A stretch of 64,000 nucleotides of DNA from Symsagittifera roscoffensis (Eukaryota > Xenacoelomorpha > Acoela > Convolutidae): the NCBI RefSeq assembly GCF_963678635.1, contig NC_087066.1, positions 31,563,301 to 31,627,300 on the forward strand. Reading direction: 5' to 3'. The position numbers and the translations under genes are program-made. This document shows positions 21,859 through 33,100 of the stretch, piece after piece; position 1 is the stretch's first letter; each line of letters begins with the position of its first letter. Below the pieces are notes generated by a model. The model made no database searches. It was not told the origin of the DNA and was given only the letters and a program-made list of their open reading frames with translations.

Positions 21859-22692
21859 GTCTGAACAACAAGAAAACCCTTTTTTATGTGGACTAACTAG
21901 CCAATTAGTCGAGCTTTAGCGTAAACAATAGCAAAAGTTAAACTTGAGCATGAACAATAATTTTTTTGAAATAAAAACAACAAAAGAACCACACGACCTC
22001 AGCGAGTGTCTTCATTCGGTTCGTTGACAATTAAAATTCAATCTTATTAGTTTTAAAATTGATTGTGGTTTCTTGATATAATCAATTTATTGTTTTTCGC
22101 GCAAAAACTTATCATGTTAAACCTCTTGAAATTTCGGGAATTGTTTCTGATTGATATTTTTTCTAATAATTATCCCATTTAAAGAAAACTGGATCAAAAT
22201 GTTTTTTTTTATTCCGCTGGGAATTCAGAAAAACCAATTCAAAAAAAGAAGTACGTTTGAAACTTAAAATCAATCATGTTTTTTGTGACGTTTAGACAAT
22301 CGCCGTTCGATAATAGGGTTTACCTTCTTTTCAAAAGCGAAATAAATTGAAAATCAAAAGAAATCAAAGTCAAGCCGTAAAAAATTGAGCGTGAATTTCC
22401 CGAAGAAGAAAAACATCACTACTTATATAAGTAACAATCAATTTTTCTTATACACTTAAAAACATAGTTACTTTCGAAAGCACATGAGACATAGTGAGTT
22501 CTTCCATATATCTCAGGCTTTTTCCTATATTTCTCATGATCTAGGACTTGTGTCCAGGGGCTTTTGTACGCCAGCGTATAATCCTCAACAGACCTCCAAA
22601 CTTATGTAACTTCGACTACTAGCAGGCGTCATGGACCCAGTATTTAGCAAAAACTAATTGAATGTAATTTTCCTTAAAATACTACTACACAC

Positions 22693-22929
22693 CTTTTCAC
22701 GTGTCGCGATTCCCTTGTTTGGATGATGATCATTGCCCTTATCCGGCTTACCACTGACATCTAGATCTCCAGACACCTTCAAATTCTTCTCTGGAAGCCG
22801 AGGAATGACAGCTCTATTCCCATTACGTACGTTGAGAAATCTACTTGCTCCGTTGATCACTTTACCTACCTCAGCGGTAGATGATGTCAGTGAGAAGAAC
22901 AAAAGAAGAATGAAAGAATATAAATTCAT
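22693..22929 (-). CDS. Secreted low-complexity protein, exon 1 with signal peptide
   Basis: The minus strand begins MNLYSFILLLFFSLTSSTAE, a textbook signal peptide with probable cleavage after the SSTA region. A moderately basic stretch follows to RLPEKNLKVSGDLDVSGKPD and HHPNKGIATREK. The frame meets a GTGTGT donor in phase 0 at 22692. Joined to exons 2 and 3 the model is 1203 coding bases, 400 residues, with the frame preserved. A secreted matrix-like or mucin-like protein is plausible, but no family is recognised. The first intron contains a hAT-type MITE. Confidence 0.6.
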
Positions 22930-24066
22930 TCTGAGTGAATTTTAAGAAATCGTTGTTTTAAAAGAATTTAGGACGCGCTGGGAACTTGTTACCACGGAAG
23001 AGTTCAAATGTTGATAAGTATTACTTTAAAAAAGAATGCTATCTTTACCCAGATTAATACAAAACTCTTAATTCAATTTGTCATTACGTTCCCTGCTGTA
23101 AAAACTCCATTTATCTATGTTGAGCAAACATACTCGACCAGATTCTTCAAATAATTTAATAACTTTTAAAGTGACGCCCGAAATTTGCTCTTAAATTACA
23201 CTTATGACTAGAAAATTTCAACAATATAGCAACTATTAAAAATCGTAATCATGTTATCAAAAGTAATGACTAAGCAAGTTAATCATTGATCAGCAAGGAT
23301 TAAATTTCTTGGATATGTTATCTTGAAACACATATTATTCCATTAAATCCGTGGTAACGGCGAGATAAAAAACGAACAAAAAATAATGAAAACCTCAATA
23401 TACAGAAACGAAGTTCAATAATACAGTAACTAGACTCAATTGAAAATATGAAAAGGCAACGAAAATGTTTATCGTTACAGCTAAATCCCGATTAAAAATA
23501 GAAAAAACTAGGAAAAATTGGATGAGCAAGTGGATAATTGTGCTAAAACCAATGATGGTAAAGTTATTCATAATAATAAAAAAGGATAGCTGGTTGCTGT
23601 GCAAGTAGCACATGAAGTTCCGACAACATTTTAATCTCTATGTTTCGAACTTCCATTGTTTTGTGCTCGTTGTAATAACAGGAACTAGACAAAAACTTTA
23701 AGCGATGGGCAAAATTGACTACAATTGCTTTCAAAACATTTTTATAACAACCTTTTTTTTCAAATTTCATTACGAGGCCAAACTGTGCATTTCGCGCATT
23801 GAAAGCGGATTCCGCAACAAGGACGCTCCCTTTGTTCTTCTTTTGTTCTTTACTTTCCTTTGATCGTTCCGACAAAATTCAAAATGTTTAAAGACTTGTC
23901 CATGGAACCCAGGAACATACAGACAAAAAATTGTGCGCCTATCCAGTGCACAGTTTGGTAATGTTTTTGCAGATTATTGAATTTTTTTATTATTGCCAAG
24001 CGCTAAATGAAGCTTCCAATATTAGTTTTCCTATAGTAAAAACAATTTTTTCGTTTAAATTATTGT
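22930..24066. other. Upstream flank of the secreted-protein gene, with repeat fragments
   Basis: At 23583-23640 a fragment of the GTTCCGAC family occurs (GGATAGCTGGTTGCTGTGC). Two minus frames (23395-23613 and 23564-23875) are hydrophobic or basic but lack splice context. No promoter motif can be claimed. Confidence 0.4.
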
Positions 24067-24560
24067 ACACAGGCGAAGTTGCACTTCGCATACAAAAGCA
24101 AAATGAGACCGATAACGCTACTGTGAAAAACTATAAAAACTTTGAGTCTTCAAAACTTCATAAAAGACGCACGCCATTTATGAGTCTACATAATTGCTAA
24201 GCGACGCAAGCCATTTATGACGGCTTAGCAGTTTCAGTCAATTTGAAAAAAAGGAATTTATCAATTAACATGACTCAATTTATAGAGTGGACGCATTTTA
24301 ACTAATACAAGAAAATGTTCATTAAAAACATCCAACCCTGCCCAGGTTCGAACCCGCTTATTTTGTTACGGTCTCCTTCCCTACCTATGCGCTACAGATC
24401 CATGATACGCTCCATATGCGCTCCATATCCTTAGCATTGGCTGTACTCAACAGCTCGTGATTGATCAAAATGAACACTTTCAAAATGAACTTACTTTGTC
24501 GCAACAATATTTGCGACTTGGGCTGAAAAAAAAGAGAGTTCATACAATCACACAAGCTTT
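24067..24560 (-). mobile_element. tRNA-derived SINE, copy 1
   Basis: Read on the minus strand, the region 24334-24403 resembles a tRNA: an A-box-like TAGCGCATAGGTAGGG and a perfect B box GGTTCGAACC. Homology to the copies at 25963 and 27933 runs from a hairpin motif (GGCGAAGTTGCACTTCGC) to a shared end (ATCACACAAGCTTTGCTT). No coding frame is present. A and B boxes are the internal RNA polymerase III promoter of such elements. Confidence 0.7.
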
Positions 24561-25962
24561 GCTTCAAAGATAATGTTCACAAACACTAGCTTCCCAAATA
24601 ATAGCGAGAACCCGACAAAAAAGCAGCTACATAAAGCAATAAAAAAATTTGAAATAAGCCTAAAACTAGTTTTAAAAAATTGGCTGCGGCTTTAATATAT
24701 ATCACTCGACTCATTTTGATAATTATTTATCACTCGAAGACAAAGTTCCTCGACCTTTCAACGGTCGGAACAAACACTGCTAGCTTCGATAAAAACCTTT
24801 TACAAATTGTTATTTTTCAAAAATAGCACGGGCACCTAAGCTATTTTAACACAGAGTTATTTAAAATTTCCCAAAACGAAACACAGATTCACCTATCTCT
24901 CTAATCCCCATAAAACCATCGCTGATTAACATCCGACCCAGATAAAAACATTCACAAACGTATCCTCTTTTAATTATTCGTACACAGAGGCGAAGCTGAG
25001 CTTGGCCCCACTTGCGATACACAATTAAGCTCCAAAAATCAAAAGATAATGCATCTCAAACTTGAATGGATTTAGTTGAAAAAATCTCAAATCGACTCAA
25101 AACTCAAATCGAAAATGTTAAAGACTTTAATTACCTTCGGCTTAACTCTGTCCATTTCCTTCTGATAACCAATAGATGAAAACGATAAGAAAACATTTCA
25201 ATCAAAAAATTGAGATACAAAAAACCCCAAATTTACTCGAAAACTGTTCATTAAATCTTGCAACCAAACAACCCGCATATCCAACAAGAACAATCGGTGG
25301 TGAAAGGGCCCACTACGCTAATTGCTATAATATAAAACCAAAAAGAAAAAAAAACAAAGTTTCAAAAACATGAATGCAAAAAATACAAACAATTGTCACA
25401 GAAAAGAACTTGCCGTAACTCTGAAAAAAGTCAGAAAATCTATAAAAATAACCCAATTACATCAAGAATTATCAATTTTGAATATTATTCGCAACGGAAA
25501 AAGAGCACACTTCAATCACCTAAATCACACTTCAATAATTGAAACTTAACGTACTTTTAGAACAAAAAAATCAGAAACTATGCATCCAAAAAAAAACTAA
25601 AATTTTTTGCAAAAAAAAATCCAGCAGAAAAATTCAAAAAAGTTTTTATTTCTAACAGAAATTTTTTTGGCGCCTATACAAATCAGAAAACGATGAACTA
25701 TACTTACCCTCATAAAAATGAAAAGATTACTAAAAAATCGATCAAAAAATTACAGAATTAATTACCCGGCAAGTAAGCCGACAGAAATTGGGTCGAAATC
25801 AATGAAGGTGACAAAACTTTCAACTGTAAAACAATTATTTATTCAGTCATTGAAGCCAGCTGTTGAATTATGGCTGTTACACCGGCAAGTTGGGTAGAAA
25901 AAGAGATATGAATTTGGAGATGATCACAAATTTCATTCATCCTGTGTACTATTTTCAAATTA
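24561..25962. other. A+T-rich non-coding DNA with repeat fragments
   Basis: A right-end fragment of the GTTCCGAC family lies at 24700-24775 (ending CAACGGTCGGAACAA). A relative of the SINE tail hairpin occurs at about 24986 (GGCGAAGCTGAGCTT). Nothing coding is supported. Confidence 0.45.
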
Positions 25963-26512
25963 AACACTGAGACGAAGTTGCGCTTCGCATAACACAAGCA
26001 AAAATATGACCGATAACGCTACTCGGAAAAACTAAATGAGAAAAACTTTGAGTCTACTAAATTTCATAAGTGACGCACGCCAATTATGAGTTTACATAAT
26101 TGCTAAGTGACGCAAGCCAATTATGACGCAGTAGCAGTCAATTTGAAAAAAAAAGAAACTTACCAACTAACATGCCACAATTTATAGAGCGGACGTATTT
26201 TTACTAGTATACGAAAAATTACATTAAAAACAATCGACCGTGCCCAGGTTCGAACTCTCTTATTTTGCTGCTGGTCTCCTTCCCTCCCTCTACGCTACAG
26301 ATCGATGATGCCTTGAAGCTTAAGTGCTATTTGTAATATAATAGTCTGTGTTAATATCCTTAGCATTGGCTGTACTTATTAGCTGGATCAAAATGAGCAC
26401 TTTCAAAATGAACACATTTTGTCGCAACAATTGCATCGCATCAATATTTGCGACTTACGTTGAAAAAAAAAAGAAAGTTCATACTATAACACAAGCTATG
26501 CTTGTGTAAACA
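25963..26512 (-). mobile_element. tRNA-derived SINE, copy 2
   Basis: Same organisation as copy 1, from ACGAAGTTGCGCTTCGC to TATAACACAAGCTATGCTT. The B-box-containing segment reads GCCCAGGTTCGAACTC on the plus strand near 26242. It ends less than 90 bases from the APEH stop codon and may contribute to that gene's 3' untranslated region. Confidence 0.7.
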
Positions 26513-26597
26513 GCTTAATCTTGGACTCATGAATGAAGTCAAAATAAACTCAAAACTCTTGGGTATAATTTTTATCAAAATGATTAAGATGTAGTTT

Positions 26598-27166
26598 TCA
26601 TGTTAAGAAACGATCAAGTTCCAAGTGCTTTATAAACCATCTGTAAGTTTCCAAGTAGAAATTAGTTGAAGCTTTAGGCAGTGCAAGCGGGTGGCAGTCT
26701 TCCGGATATTCGTAGAGCACCGTCTTCGCCTTACCCTGGCCCAAAAGGGCGTGGTAATACTCCCGTCCTTGGGAAGGAGGAACTCTTCTGTCTTTCAATC
26801 CCAAATGCACCTGAGTAGGCGTGATCACTTTATGAACATGACTCATGGGCGACTTGGACCAAGCTTTGCTGTAGAACTCCGGGTCACTGACTTTGTTGAA
26901 CTCAAATTGGGTTCCAGAGGCCTCAAACTCGCACCAATCGGGAATGTCAGTGACTCCAAGCATAGACCCAATGTTAGTGACTGGGTTTCTGACTGAACAA
27001 GCTTTGAAAGTGTCCGGATATTGACCAATCATGTGTAGCGACAAGAACCCTCCGTGCGATCCGCCTGTGACTGCTAGTCTTGCGCGATCACACTTCCAAT
27101 CTGGACAATCCAGAGCCGCTTGAAGAGCTTTGAAGCAATCTGACACGTCTGACGAGCCAACTTGAC
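26598..27166 (-). CDS. APEH: APEH exon 4 (catalytic exon)
   Basis: After a TTATCCAG acceptor the exon completes a Gly codon and reads QVGSSDVSDCFKAL. GGSHGGFLSLHMIGQYP follows with the nucleophile Ser. NPVTNIGSMLGVTDIPDWC comes next, then the Asp-containing KDRRVPPSQGREYY and the His-containing EDCHPLALPKAS, before a TAA at 26598. Order and spacing match the family, so the active site is complete. Confidence 0.97.
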
Positions 27167-30100
27167 CTGGATAAGAATGAAATCAATGCATTCAAAATCT
27201 CGAAAGTTGTCAATAAAATCGAAAAAGCAACTGAAAACAGGACACTATTCGAAAATTTGTTTCATCACAAAATGCTTTTTTCTTGTTTTAGAGATTAGGT
27301 TAAGTTAAGGCCATTTATCCACGAGTGAAAGGACCAGCCGCTGTTGTGCCCCTGCCTAAGAACTACATTCAATTTTTTTTGCTATTTTTCTGGGCTGGGT
27401 GATTTTGCCTCACCCTCAAGCAACGAGCACGGATCGTGGTGGGCCTCGAACATCCGACCTTTCGATTGAGATGCGAAGACGTAACCATTTCATCACCTCT
27501 CCATATATATAAAGGGCGCGTAGCCACAGAGCCGCATTCCCGGATAGCCGAAAAAACTAGAAGTTTCTTGTTAAGATAACTAGCAACAAAACCAAATTTG
27601 ACTAAGAAGGCAAATTCGACACAAAATAAAAATTAGACTACTTTCATTCGAACGATAATCATGTTTTTTTTTCGGAACTAAGCTAACAAAAAAATCCAAT
27701 GGACTCAAAAACTTTTCTATGCGTAATAACTTTCGCGGTAGTTTCATGGAATTAGATAGCAATAGAAGTTGATAAATACTTTGATAACGCAATATTTTTT
27801 TTTCGGCTATCCGGTAACAAATTTTTTTTTTCGGTTATCGGGGAACAAAATTTTTTTAGCTTTCCAAAAAAATATCATTTTTGATTATCAGGGAAATTTC
27901 GGCTATCCAGTAAACAATTAAAGAGCAAAATTAAACACAAAGGCGAAGTTGCACTTCGCATGCACAAGCAAAAATATGACCAATAACGTTACTGGGAAAA
28001 ACTGAATGAGTAAAACTTTGAGTCTACATAGTTTCTTAAATGACGCACGCCAATTATGAGTCTACATAGTTACACAAGCCAAATATGACGCATTAGCAGT
28101 ACCAGTCAATTTGATGAAAAAAAATTTACCAACTAACATGCCTCAATTTCAGCGCAGACGCATTTTAACTAGTATACAAAAAAAAGTTCAATAAAAACAT
28201 CCGATCCTGCCCAGGTTTGAATCCTCTTATTTTGTTGCGTGTCTCCTTCTCTACATCTACGCTACATATCCATGATACCTTGAAATTAAAATGCTATTTG
28301 TAATAAATTAGTCTGTGTTAATATCCTTCGCATTGGTGTATTTAATAGCTGGTTATTGATCATATGCACATACTGCAATGAATGAACACTTTCAAAATGA
28401 ACACTAATATTTGCGACTTAAATTGGTAGAAAAAACTAAGAGAGTTCATTCTATCACACAAGCTTGGCTTGAGTAATTAGACTCTTGAGATGGACACAGG
28501 GAGCAGGCGCCAAAAAGTGTTCAATACCTCAACTTTCTGCGAAAGTTTTTTGAAATATTTGCCTCCGTCACAAAGTTTGGTCAAAATTCAAATCTTTACA
28601 GCGTTTCGGCATCGCTCAATTTTAGCCGATCCAATGAAAAACGTCGATAGAATTTTCGGTAACAGTCTGATCGAGGGGCTTTGGTAAAAACCAAGTGTGA
28701 GAGAGGGGTCCCGAATCACACTATTTGAAGCTATAACAGCAATTAACTAATCTTTATGCGCCGTTCGGTTGTTTCAATTTTTTTCTAAAACGTAATTGAT
28801 CTGTCTCTTTGCGCGTACTTATTCGGTACTTTGATCATCTTCATCAAAGCACTAAATTGAATAATTTTGTGGCAATATTTACATTAGTGACCCGGTTAGT
28901 TTCTTGGGACCCCTCTATCACACTTTTACCGAATTTTTCAAAAACAATTCTTTTCCCCATCATATTAGTTTCTATTCTGAGGGTCTATAAACTACTTGGG
29001 ATGGTGGCTATAATGAAAAAAAGCTTTTTTCATTATATATGACAAAACAAATTAACATTTTCAGCAATAAATTTTTGGGGTGGATCGAAACGAATTTTTT
29101 GGCTATCGGGAACAAGAAACCAGAGCGAGATATAGAAACCAGCGCGTATCAAAACATATATTTAGGGAATGCACAAGCGGAGAATACTCAAGGCATCGAT
29201 TTTTTCTACTCAACTTCATCATTGCCGCTAATTAAAAAAAAACAATTATTTTATTTTTACTCTATACTCGAAAATGTTTCCTTCTTTAGTCAACTCACCG
29301 CCCAGGGATTTCAAAGACTCTTCTGTAAACCCTAACGATCCCGTGTAATTGACCAGTACAATGTTGAAACCCAATTCAACAAAAAACGCAACATTCTTGT
29401 CAAAGTAGTTGACGAATAGAGTATGTGGGCCTCCGTGAATGAACAGAATACAAGGTCGAGGTTTTGATTGGTCCTTGGGACCCACCAAGTAATATCCTTT
29501 AGTCTCATACTCGACTGTTCGGACAAAGAAATCGTAATCAGTCGTTTTAGTTGGCAGCAGACTTTCACTGAATGCACTTTTCTCCAAATCCGAACATAAC
29601 ACTAATTTTTCGGGTTCCGAGAATGAAGATTTTGCAAGAACTAGTAGGTTTTTGAAACAATCCAGTACTCTCAAGGAGCATTTATCATAACTTGAGCAAT
29701 CAGCACCTATAAATATGACTTCAGAGGTTTCGATGTTAAAAGTCTCAGGAACTAATCGCGACTTTCTATATATGTTCACACAAAAAGTGTTTGCTGTGAT
29801 CCAAGGATGCCTCGGAATAGACTCTATGGCAAAATTTCCAAATGAAGTTACATCATGGGAGTTCAAATCAAATTTAACGATTGCTTTAAACTGCATATGA
29901 GGTCCCATTGGATCATTTGCGACTGCAACCAAACTTTTGGAATCTGGGGTTCCTATAACCCAACTGTAGCAACTTGGTCTATAGTTTTTTGAAGGGCATG
30001 CAACTTCTTTTGTAGTCAGATTTACGACAAAAAGGTCACTTTCTCTATTGTTACTATAAAGCACTCCCAACTTGAACGCGTGGCACTTGTATCCTATCGC

Positions 30101-33100
30101 TGCAATGGTGTCATCTGAGATCCAAGTTGGCGAACAATAATCGTATCTGGAGTCAAGAAGGTCCAGCACTGTGACTTCTTTTGAACTTCTGTTAAAAATG
30201 CAGACGTCTGTATTTGTTACATCACTAAATCCCTCGCCCCAAGAGTCATTGATTTGGAATTCATTTAAACCGGAAGCACAATCGCCCTAAACACAATCAA
30301 GCAACTTATTCGAGCAATCTTAAGGTTAAACTAGGTAAATTAATACTGAAACTTAATGGCCTACATGTAAACTATCTTAAGACATTTTCTACATAAATAC
30401 TTCGAACTGCGACACCTTTAACTAGCACAATTTCTACTCTACAAAACTTCCTACTAGAATACTTCCTTACTAGAAGGAGAATTTACTTCACTCAGATAAC
30501 ATCGTATACAATTTAATTAAACTTGCACATGACTTGCACCTAGGGAGCTTTAAATAGATTGTTGAACGTCAACATAATTAATTAAAATATATAAAAAATA
30601 CGATATTTAATAAAAAACTAAAACTAAACCTAAATTTCATTCATTGAACGATTTGCGAAGTCGAGTTTTACATTATTTTTGACCACGAAAATCAATCTCC
30701 AAAACTACTGAGTTTCATCAGATAGTTGAACTTTAACTAAAAATAGGACCCTAAAGGGGCCTACAGCTTACAAATGCACTTTTAATATTGAAAGAAGTTC
30801 AAAAATACTACCATCAATCAGATTTTTATTGAAAACCTCTCTAGTTTACTGAAAAAAGAATTAATTAAAGTTGTCAAATTTGGAAAGAAAAATAAAAAAA
30901 TTCAAGTGTGAGGAACCTTACAACCCCTCGGATTGCCCTGACCCACCAAAAAGGTTGAATTTTCAAATTTTCCTAATCTAAGTTTGTGAAAAATTTGAAA
31001 AAATCATAAAAAGACCATAACTGAAACCAACAGGATTTGAGCAACCGTACTTGGAGGCCAGATTTTGAACCCCTAGTTTTACCCTGACAGAACACCACTT
31101 TCGGGTTCTGACAGCATTTTAATCTAAACTTTTTGAAGAAAAAAACTGAAAAAATCATTAAAAACGCTCATATCTCGGAAACCAAAAAGTTTCAGCAGTA
31201 ATATTTGAAGGCCATACTTGCAATTCATGACTGCACCCTTACAGAACCCCACAGTGTTGAGAATTTCAAGTTTTGTTAGTTTCTTCTCATCTGAGTTTTT
31301 TGAAGAAAAAAAATTCATAAAATCCATAAAAAACGCGATATCTCGGAACCTACAAAGATCGATTATTATCATTTTTAAGCTTTTAATGTCTAATTTAGAT
31401 AATTAGTCTAATTTCAATTCATTTACTAAAAGAGAACAACAGCAAAATTTTGTACAGGATTTATTGCTGTTGTCAGGACATTTTGTGCTGCTTTAACACC
31501 AACGGACTACTCTTGTTATGAGTAACCGTTAAGTTTCATTTCACTCACCTTTCCATAATGCAAGTATTTCTCAGGCCGTTTCTTCTCCGCAATGTAAACT
31601 ACTCTCTCGTTCAGAGCCCCACCCAGAGCTAACCCACCCATTCCACTGAACTGGTCCCCATTAACAATCTGTTCATGCTTCTTCATCAGTGACATGTTGA
31701 ACACTTCAACACCCCCTTCACTGCTCCAGAACTCCAGATAGTCCGTTTTGTCTCCGCTAGTCTGTTGCAGATAACAATTATGTAATCTAAGCGACATTCG
31801 AAAAACACCACCATCAAAAATCGTAATTAGCTTAGAACAATTCTTGACTTTGAGCAACATGAAAGCTTTCCAAGAAAACCGGATGTTGAAAACGCGACTG
31901 GATTACTTTTGAAACACTGTATCCGATACAGTTTCTCGAGTGAAAATTATAACTGTTAAAAATTAATAACAGAATTAATTTTCTATTGTTAATTAATTTT
32001 CTAGTTAACTTTATTGTTAATTGAGATTGAAGTTTGAATCCTCTTCTCACTCGTTGCAGCATCTCAATAAAACTACATCGGGGAATGACTACATTGTCGA
32101 CAACGACAACGGAAAACAGACAACGACAATCTACAACTCAACAATCGGATGTACACGAGCCTTCTCTCCACTGCCTTCACTACACCGTGCACACAACTGC
32201 CCCAGGAAAGCACTCTTTTTCAAGAGTCATAAGTCGGCCGATAAAGCCTGTATAAAGGTGCTATTGGAACCAAGTCCCAAACCGGCACTTGCAAACCCAA
32301 CGGTGCGCAGCCAACCTGGGTTCTGACTTCGATCGGTCGCAGTCCTGATTGACTTTTTGTCCCTCCAAGAAAACAAGATATCTGTGTTGGTGCCGGCTCT
32401 CGGATAGGAGAGTGTCACGGCCGCAGATCTAGAAGTTGGTTGGTCCCTATAACACCCTAGTCTAAGCAACACATTGCGAAAGCAGTGCTAGCATTCTAGG
32501 AGGCAGAGATACGTTGCGACCGGGTCTGCGATTGCTTACTTGGACAACCTCTACTCTGTCGTTATTGTTGGACCTACCAAGAGTAACCCGACGGAAGAGG
32601 GTCTAGAGTGAAGAAGAAAGTGCCCAGAAGGACGAAGAGGGTGCAAGAAGAAGGGCTACCAAGAGTAACCCGACGAAAAAGAGCCTAGAGGGAAGAAGAA
32701 AGTGCCCAGAAGGACAAAGAGGGTGCAAGAAGAAGAAAGTACTAGACGAAGAGGGTGCAAGAAGGAGCATTCCTGCTCACATAGTGAGCGAAGAAACCCC
32801 CCCCCCCCCACAATGCCATCATCCCTTAACTCCCAAATGGCATCAGCAATCGAAAACTACGACCAAAGCGATGACGAATCTAATTCCGAGTTAATAATCG
32901 AAGGAAGCCTGACACCAACAAGCAATGATCAAGAAAAGGCCTCGCCTCAAAGGCAACTGACAATGGGACCAAACCAAGATCAACATGCTGATTACATCAC
33001 AGTAAAACGAAAGCAGTTCAAGAATGTGCCCAAAGGGCAACCGACAATGCATTCAGAAAACTGGCAAGAAAATCTTGATGACGCTTCGCCTAAAAGGCAA

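Noticed and set aside
23395-23875. Two overlapping minus-strand frames, one hydrophobic and one starting MSERSKESKEQKKNKG
   Set aside because: They overlap a GTTCCGAC repeat fragment and show no family or splice evidence.
32227-32472. 81-codon minus-strand frame in the LINE 5' region
   Set aside because: It lies antisense in the 5' untranslated part of the element and has no family match. An antisense LINE ORF was considered but nothing supports it.
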